Both the position numbers and the translations under genes were made by a program. A DNA stretch of 23,642 nt from CAZDQL01 sp964507325 (GTDB taxonomy: Bacteria; Planctomycetota; UBA1135; GCA-002686595), in assembly GCA_964507325.1 (NCBI GenBank), contig CAZDQL010000101.1, positions 1 through 23,642 of the forward strand, in the 5' to 3' direction. Position 1 is the first letter of the stretch. Every line of letters begins with the position of its first letter. This document shows positions 7,675 to 14,326 of this stretch, one piece after another. The notes below the pieces were generated by a model that saw nothing but the letters and a program-made list of their open reading frames with translations, searched no databases and was not told where the DNA came from.

Positions 7675-8694
7675 TCAGCTGCTGGCCGCCGCGGCGGTCG
7701 CCGCGCTCGAAGCCGCCATCGCCGCCGCCGCCTGCTGGGCCTGGACGAGGGCCTGGACCTGGACCAGGTGGGCCACGTCCATCACGCTCTCGAGCTCCCG
7801 GGTGAGGGGCGCCAGGCCGAGGAAGGCGGTGGAGCTGGCGAGGGTGAATCCCTCCTGCTTCGACGGCTTGGGGGAAAGCCCGCGAATGCGCGTCCGATCG
7901 TCGATCACCCGTCGCGCCACCCTGCGCGCATCGTGGTCGAGGAAGGCCAGGATCGCCACCTCGTCGTAGTCCCCCTCGTTCATCCAGAGCCCCTCCGCCT
8001 GGAAGGCGGAGTAGAGCTCCCGGAAGCGGCGCAGGGCCACGTCGTCCGGCGCGGGGCAGAAGAAGAGCAGGTGGGAGGCGGTCTGCAGCTGATTGCCGCG
8101 GCGGAAGCGCAGGTCGACGAGCCCGCGGTAGAAGCGCTCGATGCGTCGCGCCATCGCCGCGGGCTCCTCGCCGGTGGTCGAGAGCAGCGCCGCGGCGGGG
8201 TAGTCGTCGGTCCCCGTCAGGAAGCGGTGGTGGCGTCGCATCTCGGCGTGGACCGCGGCCACCCGCTCCACCTGGGCCTGGGTCGGTCGCCCGCCGGAGG
8301 CGTGCTCCGCCAAGATCAGGGTGGCCAGGGCCTCCCGCGTCTCGCCCCGCGGCAGCCGCGCCTTGCGGAAGAGGGCCCGGGTGTGCTCGAGGACGTCGTT
8401 GAAGCGCCGGCCGTCGCCGCCGCGGCGCAGGAGAGCCGCGGCGAGACAGAAGCGGATGTCGTGCGCCAGGGAGCTGAACCAACCGGCGCGCCGCTTCAGC
8501 TCGTCCGCCGCTTGGAAGAGCCGCTCGGCGACCTCGTGCTCGGGTCCGGGAACGGTCAAGAGCCCGACGGTGGCGTAGCGCAGGGAGGTCCAACCCTGGT
8601 GCCAGTGCTTGTGGCCGGCCACCTCTCGCGCCAGGGAGAGGAAGCGCTCCAGGGGGTCGGGGGGCAGGTAGGGGTCGTTCTCCATCGTCGTCAC
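7675..8694 (-). CDS. DUF4003-like protein of unknown function
   Basis: A soluble protein of 339 residues, mostly helical, with no signal peptide or membrane segment. It resembles DUF4003 as I remember that family, with AEMRRHHRFLTGTDDYPAAA and a central HDIRFCLAAALLRR block; this match is recollection. The C-terminus ends in a low-complexity Gln/Ala/Ser tail (about the last 28 residues). Two starts are possible: GTG at 8692-8694, which overlaps the methyltransferase stop as GTGA, or ATG at 8683-8685 three codons later. I give the outer one because the same GTGA overlap occurs twice elsewhere in the window. Neither has a Shine-Dalgarno sequence. It is probably translated by coupling to the methyltransferase. 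Function unknown. Confidence 0.72.
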   Translation of the reverse strand: MTTMENDPYLPPDPLERFLSLAREVAGHKHWHQGWTSLRYATVGLLTVPGPEHEVAERLFQAADELKRRAGWFSSLAHDIRFCLAAALLRRGGDGRRFNDVLEHTRALFRKARLPRGETREALATLILAEHASGGRPTQAQVERVAAVHAEMRRHHRFLTGTDDYPAAALLSTTGEEPAAMARRIERFYRGLVDLRFRRGNQLQTASHLLFFCPAPDDVALRRFRELYSAFQAEGLWMNEGDYDEVAILAFLDHDARRVARRVIDDRTRIRGLSPKPSKQEGFTLASSTAFLGLAPLTRELESVMDVAHLVQVQALVQAQQAAAAMAASSAATAAAASS

Positions 8695-9494
8695 CGCGCG
8701 CGGCGCAGGATCAGGATCGTGTCGAGCTGCTCGTCGCCGAGGACGCGCGGCTCTTCCAGATCGTAGTGGAAGTCGTAGGTGGCGACATGCTCCAGGGCGG
8801 GCACCGAGCGCAGGAGCGCGCGCGTCTGGCGTGCATCGTAGGTGCGGAAGGTCCAGCTGGTCTCGGAGCGACGCTGCGCTCCTGCCTCGGTGACGACCAG
8901 GCGCGAGCGCACGCGCTCGCTGCGCGCGCGGGCGTCGGCGGGCCAACCCTGGATGTTGCACACCACCCGCGTGCCGTCCTCCTCGGCGACCCAGCGCTCG
9001 CGGCTCCTGGTGCGCCGCGCGTAGTCGGTGAGGTGGAACCCCAGGACGTAGATCCCCCCCGGGCGCAGTGCGCCGGCGACGCACTCCAGGTGGGAGCGGG
9101 CGTCGGCCTCGCTGGCGAGGTACTTGAAGGTGCTCACCAGGCAGTGCGCCAGGTCGAAGCGTCCCCGCGGGCGGTGCTGCGCCATGTCCCCCTCGACGAG
9201 GGTCGCCTCGAGCCCCGCGCGCTCCAGGCGCGCGCGGGCGTAGGCGAGCATCGATTGCGAGAGGTCGGCCCCGCTGACGCGCCATCCGCGCCGCGCCAGG
9301 GCGGCCACCAGCCGGCCGCTCCCGCAGGCGGGCTCGTAGGCGCTCGGCGGCCGGCGCCTCCCCGTGGCACCGCTCGCGTGGCGCGCGTAGGCGCCCTCCA
9401 GGAAGTCCACCTCGGTCTCCGTGTCCTGATCGAAGATCAGGTCGTAGAAGCGCGGGGTCTCGTACCAGTCCAGCTCTGTGAAGGCGGCGGGCAT
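8691..9494 (-). CDS. Class I SAM-dependent methyltransferase
   Basis: Predicted cytosolic methyltransferase of 267 residues that uses S-adenosylmethionine; the acceptor is unknown. SAM-binding motif I is YEPACGSGRLVAALARRGW (about residues 53-71), followed by the acidic-loop strand VSGADLSQSML. Motif II-like sequence is VEGDMAQHRPRGRFDLAHC and a post-motif strand is LRPGGIYVLGFHL. The N-terminus has DWYETPRFYDLIFDQDTETEVDF, common in small-molecule methyltransferases that begin with a YD-x-IF helix. The C-terminal half is beta-rich (SWTFRTYDARQTRALL). The ATG at 9494 lies one base after the apaH stop (TGA-G-ATG), so the gene is very likely translated from the apaH mRNA. The stop overlaps the next gene. 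Confidence 0.85.
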   Translation of the reverse strand: MPAAFTELDWYETPRFYDLIFDQDTETEVDFLEGAYARHASGATGRRRPPSAYEPACGSGRLVAALARRGWRVSGADLSQSMLAYARARLERAGLEATLVEGDMAQHRPRGRFDLAHCLVSTFKYLASEADARSHLECVAGALRPGGIYVLGFHLTDYARRTRSRERWVAEEDGTRVVCNIQGWPADARARSERVRSRLVVTEAGAQRRSETSWTFRTYDARQTRALLRSVPALEHVATYDFHYDLEEPRVLGDEQLDTILILRRAR

Positions 9495-9495
9495 C

Positions 9496-10230
9496 TCAGT
9501 CGGTTCGAGAGGTGGGGGCGTAGGCGCGCGCGGCGGGGACCGAGACGAGGCGGTCCTCCTCGGCGATCCAAGCGGTGAGCCGCCCCCCCCAGACGCAGCC
9601 GGTGTCCAGACCGACGACGCGCGCCTCGCGCACGAGCCCCGCCCGCGCCCAGTGGCCGAAGACCGCGCTGCGGGTCTCGTCCCGGCGCTCCTGCCAGTGG
9701 GCGTACCAGGGGGCGAAGGGGGCGGGTGGGGGAGGCCAGTCCTCCTCGGGGCGCGCTCCGGCGGGGTCGCAGTAGCGCACGCGGGTGGCGAAGTCGGTGC
9801 GCGGGTCGCGGGGCAGGGGGTCGAGGAGCTCGAGCTCCGCCACGGGGTCGCTCCAGGCGGGGTGGATCGCGGCGTGGACCAGGACCAGGTCGGACCAGCC
9901 GCGGGCGAAGGGGCGGGCGGCCAACCAGGCGAGGAGCTCCTCGCGATCGGGCGCTTGGAGGAGCTCGGTCAGGGTGTCCCGCGGGCCGTGGCGCCGCAGC
10001 CCCTGCGCCACCCGCAAGAGGTGCAGGTCGTGGTTGCCGAGCACGCCCCCGGCGCCGAGCTCACGCAGGAGGCGCAGGGTGCCCGCCGAGTCGGGTCCGC
10101 GGTTCACCAGGTCCCCGACGGGGTGCAGCTCGTCGAGGGAGGGGTCGAGGTCCAGGGCATCGAGGAGCTCCTCCAGCTCCCTGAGGCACCCCTGCACGTC
10201 CCCGATGAAGATCCGTCGCCCGCCGGTCAC
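9496..10230 (-). CDS. apaH: Symmetrical diadenosine tetraphosphatase (ApaH), PPP-family phosphatase
   Basis: Hydrolyses Ap4A to two ADP and can also act on NpnN-capped RNA 5' ends. The protein has 244 residues from the GTG at 10228-10230, slightly short of the E. coli enzyme. PPP-family metal motifs are all visible: GDVQGC (residues 10-15), GDLVNRG (39-45), GNHDLHLL (65-72), VLVHAAIHP, and VFGHWA plus GLDTGCVWGGRLTA near the C-terminus. A glutamine replaces the usual histidine of GDVHG; I have seen this variant in other ApaH proteins. I chose the GTG start because the first beta strand (RRIFIGD) then begins within five residues, as in known ApaH. A TTG at 10266 is less likely. First gene of a four-gene minus-strand run. 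Confidence 0.9.
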   Translation of the reverse strand: MTGGRRIFIGDVQGCLRELEELLDALDLDPSLDELHPVGDLVNRGPDSAGTLRLLRELGAGGVLGNHDLHLLRVAQGLRRHGPRDTLTELLQAPDREELLAWLAARPFARGWSDLVLVHAAIHPAWSDPVAELELLDPLPRDPRTDFATRVRYCDPAGARPEEDWPPPPAPFAPWYAHWQERRDETRSAVFGHWARAGLVREARVVGLDTGCVWGGRLTAWIAEEDRLVSVPAARAYAPTSRTD

Positions 10231-10297
10231 CGGCGCATTCTTCCGGGCGCCGAGGGGACGGCGCAAGTCGCGGAGGGGGGGAAAGCGCTAGGAGCCC

Positions 10298-10326
10298 TCG
10301 ACAGCCGAGGCGCCGGCGGGTACAAC
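10298..10326 (+). promoter_or_regulatory. Candidate sigma-70-type promoter of the small basic protein gene
   Basis: TCGACA (10298-10303, five of six to TTGACA) is followed after exactly 17 bases by TACAAC (10321-10326, four of six to TATAAT). Transcription would start near 10333, leaving a leader of about 45 bases before the ATG at 10377. Confidence 0.5.
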
Positions 10327-10364
10327 CTGCGGCTCGAATTCCCCGGCACCGCGCCGGGCCAGCG

Positions 10365-10371
10365 AAGGAAG
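10365..10371 (+). promoter_or_regulatory. Ribosome binding site of the small basic protein
   Basis: AAGGAAG ends five bases before the ATG at 10377. It is one of the few clear Shine-Dalgarno sequences in the window and supports translation of this very short gene. Confidence 0.6.
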
Positions 10372-10376
10372 ACGCC

Positions 10377-10493
10377 ATGGCGAAGTCCCAGATCAAGGCC
10401 GGAGGCCCCACCCGCGGCCGCCGGCGCGTGCGCAAGGTCGGCATGGGTGCCGGCAAGCACGTCGCCAAGGTCCGCGCCAAGAAGAAGGGCTGA
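10377..10493 (+). CDS. Small, very basic 38-residue protein of unknown function
   Basis: The gene encodes 38 residues beginning MAKSQIKAGGPTRGRRRVRK and ending VRAKKKG, then TGA. I count eight lysines, six arginines and one histidine, and no aspartate or glutamate, so the pI is extreme. This suggests nucleic-acid or ribosome binding. The central RGRRRVRK resembles an AT-hook or ribosomal-protein tail, but I recognise no family. It does not match Thx (bTHX) or the AURKAIP1/bS22 type as I remember them. Support for a real gene comes from a good RBS at 10365-10371, a promoter-like pair at 10298-10326, and almost entirely C/G third codon positions. It is divergent from apaH and 25 bases upstream of the EamA transporter, with which it could be co-transcribed. 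Confidence 0.6.
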   Translation: MAKSQIKAGGPTRGRRRVRKVGMGAGKHVAKVRAKKKG

Positions 10494-10518
10494 GGCCGGG
10501 CGGCTCTGCCGCTCCCCC

Positions 10519-11469
10519 GTGGGCACGACCCTCGCCCTCTGCGCCGCCCTCTTCTCGGCGGGGACGTGGGCCCTCGCCTCGCTCCTGCTCGCTCGCCTCG
10601 ACCGGCGCTCACCGCCGGAGCTGCGCCCCAGCGCCGCCGCGGTGAACTTCTTCAAGAACGCTCTGGCCTGGGCGGTCTTCCTCGCCCTGTGGTGCGGATC
10701 GGGTGAGGCGTGGCTCTCCGAGCGGGTGCTCGGGTGGCTGCTCCTCTCGGGGCTCCTCGGCTTCACCCTGGGGGACACCATGTACTTCGCGGCCCTGCCG
10801 CGGGCGGGGGTGCAGACCTCGGCGATGGTTGGCCTCCTGAACGTTCCCCTGGCCGCGATCCTGGGGTGGGTGTGGCTCGGACAGCAGCTCTCGTGGGGGA
10901 TGGTGGGGGCGATGGGGGTCGTGCTCGGCGGGGTGATGCTGGTCGTCTCCGATCGCTACCCGTCGGCGCAGCGCCACCGCCACCCCGCAACGACGCGGCG
11001 CGGCGGGGTGCTGCTCGCCTTCGGCGCCGCCCTGACCTGGGCGCTGGCGGTCGTGGCCGGCAACGCGGCCATGCAGGGGCAGGGGATCTTCGCCGGGGGA
11101 TTGGCGCGACTCAGCGGCGGGGTCCTGAGCGCCCTGCTTCTGGCGGCGGGGTTGGGTTTGGCGAGTGGGGGGAGAGCGGGGGCGCAGAGCGAGCTGGGCC
11201 GGCTCTTGGCGCCCCTGACCCACGCTCGACTGACGCTCCTGCTCCTGCCGGTGGCGTGCTGCGCCTCGCTCCTGAGCCTGGTGCCCTTCCACTTCGCCAT
11301 GCGCGAGCTGACGAGCGGCATGCTGGCTCTGCTCGTCTCGACCACGCCCCTCTTCACCCTCCCCCTGGCCAAGGCCTTCGGCGAGCCGCGGCCGGGGAAG
11401 CGGGCGGTGGTGGGGACGATCGTCGGTCTGGCCGGCGTGGTGGGGGTGGTTCTGGGCGCGGGCTTCTAG
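10519..11469 (+). CDS. EamA/DMT-family transporter (10 TM)
   Basis: Inner-membrane drug/metabolite transporter-superfamily protein of 316 residues, probably exporting a small metabolite; the substrate cannot be predicted. Ten hydrophobic helices in two five-helix repeats are visible. The first repeat includes LLLSGLLGFTLGDTMYFAALPRAGVQTSAMVGLLNVP, split here by its motifs LGDTMYF and LLNVPLAAILGW. The second includes LVSTTPLFTLPLAKAFGEPRPGKRAVVG, the family's conserved P-x-F-x-x-x-L-x-x-x-F-x-E segment followed by a final helix. The first helix contains FSAGTWALASLLLARL. The GTG at 10519 is chosen because translation then begins at the first helix; it has no obvious RBS. Its stop overlaps the opposing propeller gene by four bases (CTAG). 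Confidence 0.87.
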   Translation: MGTTLALCAALFSAGTWALASLLLARLDRRSPPELRPSAAAVNFFKNALAWAVFLALWCGSGEAWLSERVLGWLLLSGLLGFTLGDTMYFAALPRAGVQTSAMVGLLNVPLAAILGWVWLGQQLSWGMVGAMGVVLGGVMLVVSDRYPSAQRHRHPATTRRGGVLLAFGAALTWALAVVAGNAAMQGQGIFAGGLARLSGGVLSALLLAAGLGLASGGRAGAQSELGRLLAPLTHARLTLLLLPVACCASLLSLVPFHFAMRELTSGMLALLVSTTPLFTLPLAKAFGEPRPGKRAVVGTIVGLAGVVGVVLGAGF

Positions 11470-13070
11470 CGCACCACAGCCGCGACCGCATCCGTGAAGT
11501 TGAAGGTCGGCGTGGGGTTGGTGTCGCGGTACCAGCACTGGAAGCGCCAGGTCTCCCCCGGAGAAGCGGCGTGCAGTCCGCTCGAGGAGGGGAGGGCCGC
11601 GAAGTCGACGGTCAGCTCCAGCTCCCCCAGGGGGCCGCTGCTGCCGGCTTGACTGGAGAAGCGTCCGAGGGGACCGCCGAGGCACAGAGTCCCCTGGCCA
11701 CCCCCGAAGGAGGGCACGAAGTCCACCTGCCGTGCCACCAGGAAGAGGCCGGGCTGGTGGGGGGGGAGCTGGCTGGCGCGCAGCACGAGGTCGTTCTGGG
11801 CCACGGTAGCGCAGCCTTGGACGTCCAGCACTGCGGGCTGTCCGGTCGAGTTGAGGTTCGCCGGTCCGCAGTAGGGAAGGGTCAGTCTCCTCAAGGTGTA
11901 CAGGTAGGCGGCACCGACCGTGTCCGGGCCTCCGGAGGGAGTGTCCGCGTTCGAGCCGACCCAGAGGTATTCCCCGTCGATCGCCACGGCATTGCCGAAC
12001 GTGCGCTGCCCGAGGTACCAACTTCCGGCGTCATCGTGGGGAGCGAGGACGGACTCGAGCTGCCAGCTCCCCGGGTCGCCTCGGTAGACGTGAACGCGCT
12101 CTCCGAGCAGGAGCTCCACACCGCCCGATCCCACAGCCAGGCGGTTGCCATCCAAGTCGATCGCCGCTCCGAAGTTGTCGTCACCCTGCGAGTGGGTGGA
12201 AAAGAGGTAGTCCGTCTGGACCCACCCACCTTGGTCCTCGTACAGGAACACCGAGCCACGGTGGGGGCCCCCGTGGGTGACGTCTCGGAAGGCGCCCACG
12301 GCGATGCGCCCCCGATCCACGTCGACGGCGTAGCCGAACCCGGTTCCGTACACGCCCTCGATGCGCTTCTCCATGACCCAGCCACCCGGTGTGTGGCGGT
12401 AGATGAAGATCCTGTTGTCATCTCCTCCGCTCAGCTGGTAGCCGGGCTCTCCGACGACCAGGAGGTCCCCCTCGAGGGCCACGGACAGGCCGTAGAACCC
12501 CATGTTCCGGGGCTGCGTTGCCTCGCGGCGCGCGGTCTGCACCCAGGAGCCGCCGATGCGCTCGAACACGAAGACCGCTCCGCCGCGGTACGCCTGATGC
12601 GCGTCCATCGGCGCGGCGATGACCGCCCGTCGGCCATCGACCGCGAGGCGCCGGCCGAAGTGCGCGTCGGCTATCGGAGGGTTGGCCTTGAGCGTCTGGG
12701 TCTGGGACCACACGCCTCCCGCGCGTTCGAACACGTAGACCGCGCCAGCCTCCCCGCCCTGTTCGTAGTGACCGAGCAGGACCGCCTCACCGCTGAGACC
12801 CACCGGCGACCCGAACGGGCCGCTAGGCTGCGGCGAGGGGAGCTCCTGCGCCAGGGACCACTGCAATCCACTCCGCTGGTAGAGGAAGGCGGCATTGGCC
12901 CCCTGAGGGGTCCTGCCTCCCACCACCGCCGAGTTCCCCTCGACATCGACGTAGGAGGCGAACCACGCGTAGGGCTGCTGGTGCGGAGCAGGCAGCTTCA
13001 CGATCTCGCACTGCGCTGTGAGCGGGCCCAGGGCGAGCGCTCCGAGGGTCGAGATCCAAAGTGCTTTCAT
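11466..13070 (-). CDS. Secreted seven-bladed FG-GAP-type beta-propeller protein with planctomycete C-terminal module
   Basis: An exported 534-residue protein of unknown role, probably surface- or matrix-associated. A signal peptide is clear (MKALWISTLGALALGPLTAQC). Residues about 34-397 hold seven repeats of about 50 residues, each with an FG-x-x-V-x-(L/V)-x-G-x-x-x-x-V-G start and an end like G-A-V-Y-V-F-E-R-x-G-G-x-W. Examples are FGSPVGLSGEAVLLG, YGLSVALEGDLLVVG and FGNAVAIDGEYLWVG. Seven copies suit a complete propeller. From residue 400 a module starts YCGPANLNSTGQ and ends RDTNPTPTFNFTDAVA; I know it as a common end of exported planctomycete proteins, perhaps a sorting or anchoring domain. 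A GGAGG (13080-13084) lies nine bases before the ATG. It is divergent from the Rrf2 gene. Confidence 0.87.
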   Translation of the reverse strand: MKALWISTLGALALGPLTAQCEIVKLPAPHQQPYAWFASYVDVEGNSAVVGGRTPQGANAAFLYQRSGLQWSLAQELPSPQPSGPFGSPVGLSGEAVLLGHYEQGGEAGAVYVFERAGGVWSQTQTLKANPPIADAHFGRRLAVDGRRAVIAAPMDAHQAYRGGAVFVFERIGGSWVQTARREATQPRNMGFYGLSVALEGDLLVVGEPGYQLSGGDDNRIFIYRHTPGGWVMEKRIEGVYGTGFGYAVDVDRGRIAVGAFRDVTHGGPHRGSVFLYEDQGGWVQTDYLFSTHSQGDDNFGAAIDLDGNRLAVGSGGVELLLGERVHVYRGDPGSWQLESVLAPHDDAGSWYLGQRTFGNAVAIDGEYLWVGSNADTPSGGPDTVGAAYLYTLRRLTLPYCGPANLNSTGQPAVLDVQGCATVAQNDLVLRASQLPPHQPGLFLVARQVDFVPSFGGGQGTLCLGGPLGRFSSQAGSSGPLGELELTVDFAALPSSSGLHAASPGETWRFQCWYRDTNPTPTFNFTDAVAAVVR

Positions 13071-13079
13071 CGGTCGGAT

Positions 13080-13084
13080 CCTCC
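13080..13084 (-). promoter_or_regulatory. Ribosome binding site of the propeller gene
   Basis: GGAGG on the minus strand, nine bases before the ATG at 13068-13070. It confirms the start at the signal peptide. Confidence 0.65.
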
Positions 13085-13155
13085 GTTCGGGTTTCTAGGG
13101 CGCCTTCCTAGTTCCACACTGCCTCGCAGGCTACACCCCGCCGCCGGTCGAGGGA

Positions 13156-13177
13156 ATCTTGACGATCTTGTAGAGAT
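13156..13177. promoter_or_regulatory. Candidate operator dyad upstream of the Rrf2 gene
   Basis: An AT-richer imperfect palindrome, ATCTTGAC-N6-GTAGAGAT, has 14 of 22 positions symmetric. It lies 16 bases before the preferred Rrf2 start (13194) and between divergent genes. Rrf2 regulators commonly bind dyads of this size and repress their own gene. A similar site occurs upstream of the bacilliredoxin gene (14255-14276). The operator role is inferred. Confidence 0.4.
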
Positions 13178-13193
13178 GAGTCACCCTCCCTCG

Positions 13194-13676
13194 ATGAAGC
13201 TCACCGCGCAGGAGGAGTACGGCTTGCGCTGCCTGGTGCAGGTGGCCAGGGCGGGGGAGGAGACCCCCGCCACCATCGCGCAGATCGCCGAGTGGGAGAA
13301 CCTCTCCGTGCCCTACGTCGGCAAGCTGATGCGGCACCTGCGCCAGGCGGGACTGGTCACCAGCACCCGCGGGCAGCACGGGGGCTACGCCTTGGCTCTT
13401 GCAGCGGACGCGCTCTCGCTGAGCGACGTGATCGACGCCCTCGGGGAGCGCTTGATGACCGGCTGCTCCTGCGACCGCTTCACCGGCCAGGGGCCCGAGT
13501 GCGTCCACGACGACGAGTGTGCCCTGCGCGCCCTGTGGGCGGGGGTCGATCGCCTGACCCACGCCTACCTCTCCACCTGGACGCTGGCGGACCTCCTGCG
13601 CCCCGAACGGGCCCTGACGCGGCGCGCGCGCGAGCGGATGAAGGGGGCCGTGGCCGCCTTCACCCGCCGCTCATGA
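13194..13676 (+). CDS. Rrf2/IscR-family transcriptional regulator with cysteine cluster
   Basis: Dimeric winged-helix DNA-binding regulator of 160 residues. The N-terminus MKLTAQEEYGLRCLVQVAR is the family hallmark, and the wHTH spans about residues 25-70 (TIAQIAEWENLSVPYVGKLM, then QAGLVTSTRGQHGGYAL with the wing). Cysteines at 91, 93, 103 and 109 (GCSCDRFTGQGPECVHDDEC) sit where IscR-type proteins bind a [2Fe-2S] cluster, although spacing differs from E. coli IscR (92, 98, 104). It may sense Fe-S status, nitric oxide or thiol stress. The ATG at 13194 is preferred because it matches the family's first residues; an in-frame ATG at 13176 is possible. Neither has an RBS. It converges on the bacilliredoxin gene, overlapping it at the stops. 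Confidence 0.88.
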   Translation: MKLTAQEEYGLRCLVQVARAGEETPATIAQIAEWENLSVPYVGKLMRHLRQAGLVTSTRGQHGGYALALAADALSLSDVIDALGERLMTGCSCDRFTGQGPECVHDDECALRALWAGVDRLTHAYLSTWTLADLLRPERALTRRARERMKGAVAAFTRRS

Positions 13677-13682
13677 GGCGGG
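13663..13682. terminator. Inverted repeat around abutting stop codons of Rrf2 and bacilliredoxin genes
   Basis: CCCGCC (13663-13668) and GGCGGG (13677-13682) flank an 8-base loop that contains both stop codons, in TCATGA. No T-tract follows on either strand. A bidirectional terminator role is inferred from position. Confidence 0.35.
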
Positions 13683-14192
13683 ATCGACCCACTCGATCTG
13701 GGAGCCGCACCGGCGCACGAAGTCCAGCTGCTCGAACTCCTCGGTGGGGACCGAGGGACCCTTGCGCGAGCAGGCGCGGTCGAAGGCCGCGCTGAGGTCC
13801 GCCGCCACCTCGCTGGCGCCCAGACGCTCGATGCGCTCCCGCGGCAGGGCGTGGACCAGCTCGCCGTCCCGGAAGAGCGCCACGCAGGGAGAGGAGGGGG
13901 GCAGGTCGCCCATGTAGGCGCGGGCGCGCTCGGTGGCCCCGCGGTCGACCCCTGCGAAGACGGTCACCAGCTCGTCGGGGATGGTGTGGTGCTGCAGCGC
14001 CAGCGCCACTCCAGGTCGCGCCTGACCCGCCGCGCATCCGCACACCGAGTTGATCACCACCAGCGCGGTTCCCTCGCGGCGGGAGAGCAGCTCGTCGACC
14101 TCTCCCGCATCGGTCAGGGAGCGCACGTTCACGGCGTTGAGCTCGTCCGCCATCGGCTTGACGAGCTCGCGGGGGTACAGGGATTCTTCCAC
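13671..14192 (-). CDS. BrxA/BrxB-family bacilliredoxin
   Basis: Cytosolic thiol-disulfide oxidoreductase of the YphP/YqiW (DUF1094) family. In Firmicutes these remove bacillithiol from proteins. The catalytic CGC motif is in VVINSVCGCAAG (about residues 45-56). Downstream are the family-typical ARPGVALALQHH, VTVFAGVDRGATERARAYM and PSSPCVALFRDGELVH blocks. The protein is 173 residues, about 30 longer than B. subtilis homologues, with an extra C-terminal segment that contains two more cysteines (FDRACSRKG and VRRCGSQ). The N-terminal LYPRELVKPMADEL resembles the family start, so I chose the GTG at 14190-14192. It has an AGAGGA (14199-14204) six bases upstream. BrxA and BrxB cannot be distinguished here. 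A candidate promoter lies at 14252-14280. Confidence 0.9.
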   Translation of the reverse strand: MEESLYPRELVKPMADELNAVNVRSLTDAGEVDELLSRREGTALVVINSVCGCAAGQARPGVALALQHHTIPDELVTVFAGVDRGATERARAYMGDLPPSSPCVALFRDGELVHALPRERIERLGASEVAADLSAAFDRACSRKGPSVPTEEFEQLDFVRRCGSQIEWVDPAS

Positions 14193-14251
14193 GGTGAGTC
14201 CTCTCGCGGCGTTGCGTGGGCCGCTCCGGTGTTCATCGGCCTACTGCCGTA

Positions 14252-14280
14252 AGTATGTGTACTTTTTTGTACGAATTCAA
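14252..14280 (-). promoter_or_regulatory. Candidate promoter of the bacilliredoxin gene
   Basis: On the minus strand TTGAAT (14275-14280, four of six to TTGACA) is followed after exactly 17 bases by CATACT (14252-14257, four of six to TATAAT). The stretch is a conspicuous AT-rich island in very GC-rich DNA. The -10 lies about 60 bases before the GTG start at 14192. Confidence 0.5.
14255..14276. promoter_or_regulatory. Candidate operator inside the bacilliredoxin promoter spacer
   Basis: The core GTAC-T6-GTAC (14259-14272) is a perfect inverted repeat with a T6 spacer, placed between the -35 and -10 elements. Aligned on its centre it shares 13 of 22 bases with the dyad upstream of the Rrf2 gene, including AC-N6-GTA. 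Binding there would block RNA polymerase. Regulator identity is inferred. Confidence 0.4.
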
Positions 14281-14294
14281 GTGGGATACGCGAG

Positions 14295-14326
14295 AGGCCC
14301 GGCGCGCGCCGGAGCGCGCCGGGCCT
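14295..14326. terminator. Strong GC hairpin separating the exporter operon from the bacilliredoxin promoter
   Basis: AGGCCCGGCGCGC (14295-14307) and its exact complement at 14314-14326 form a perfect 13-bp stem with a 6-base loop (GCCGGA). On the minus strand it lies downstream of the exporter operon and directly before the bacilliredoxin -35. No T-tract follows, so it would be a non-canonical terminator or insulator. Confidence 0.5.

Noticed and set aside
10377..10493. Possible Thx (bTHX) or AURKAIP1/bS22 ribosomal protein
   Set aside because: Size and charge fit, but the residue pattern does not match either family as I know them, so it is left as unknown.
13159..13187. TTGACG as a -35 box for the Rrf2 gene
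   Set aside because: The position 17 bases downstream reads CACCCT, not a -10, and lies inside or beside the start codons. The sequence fits better as part of a dyad.
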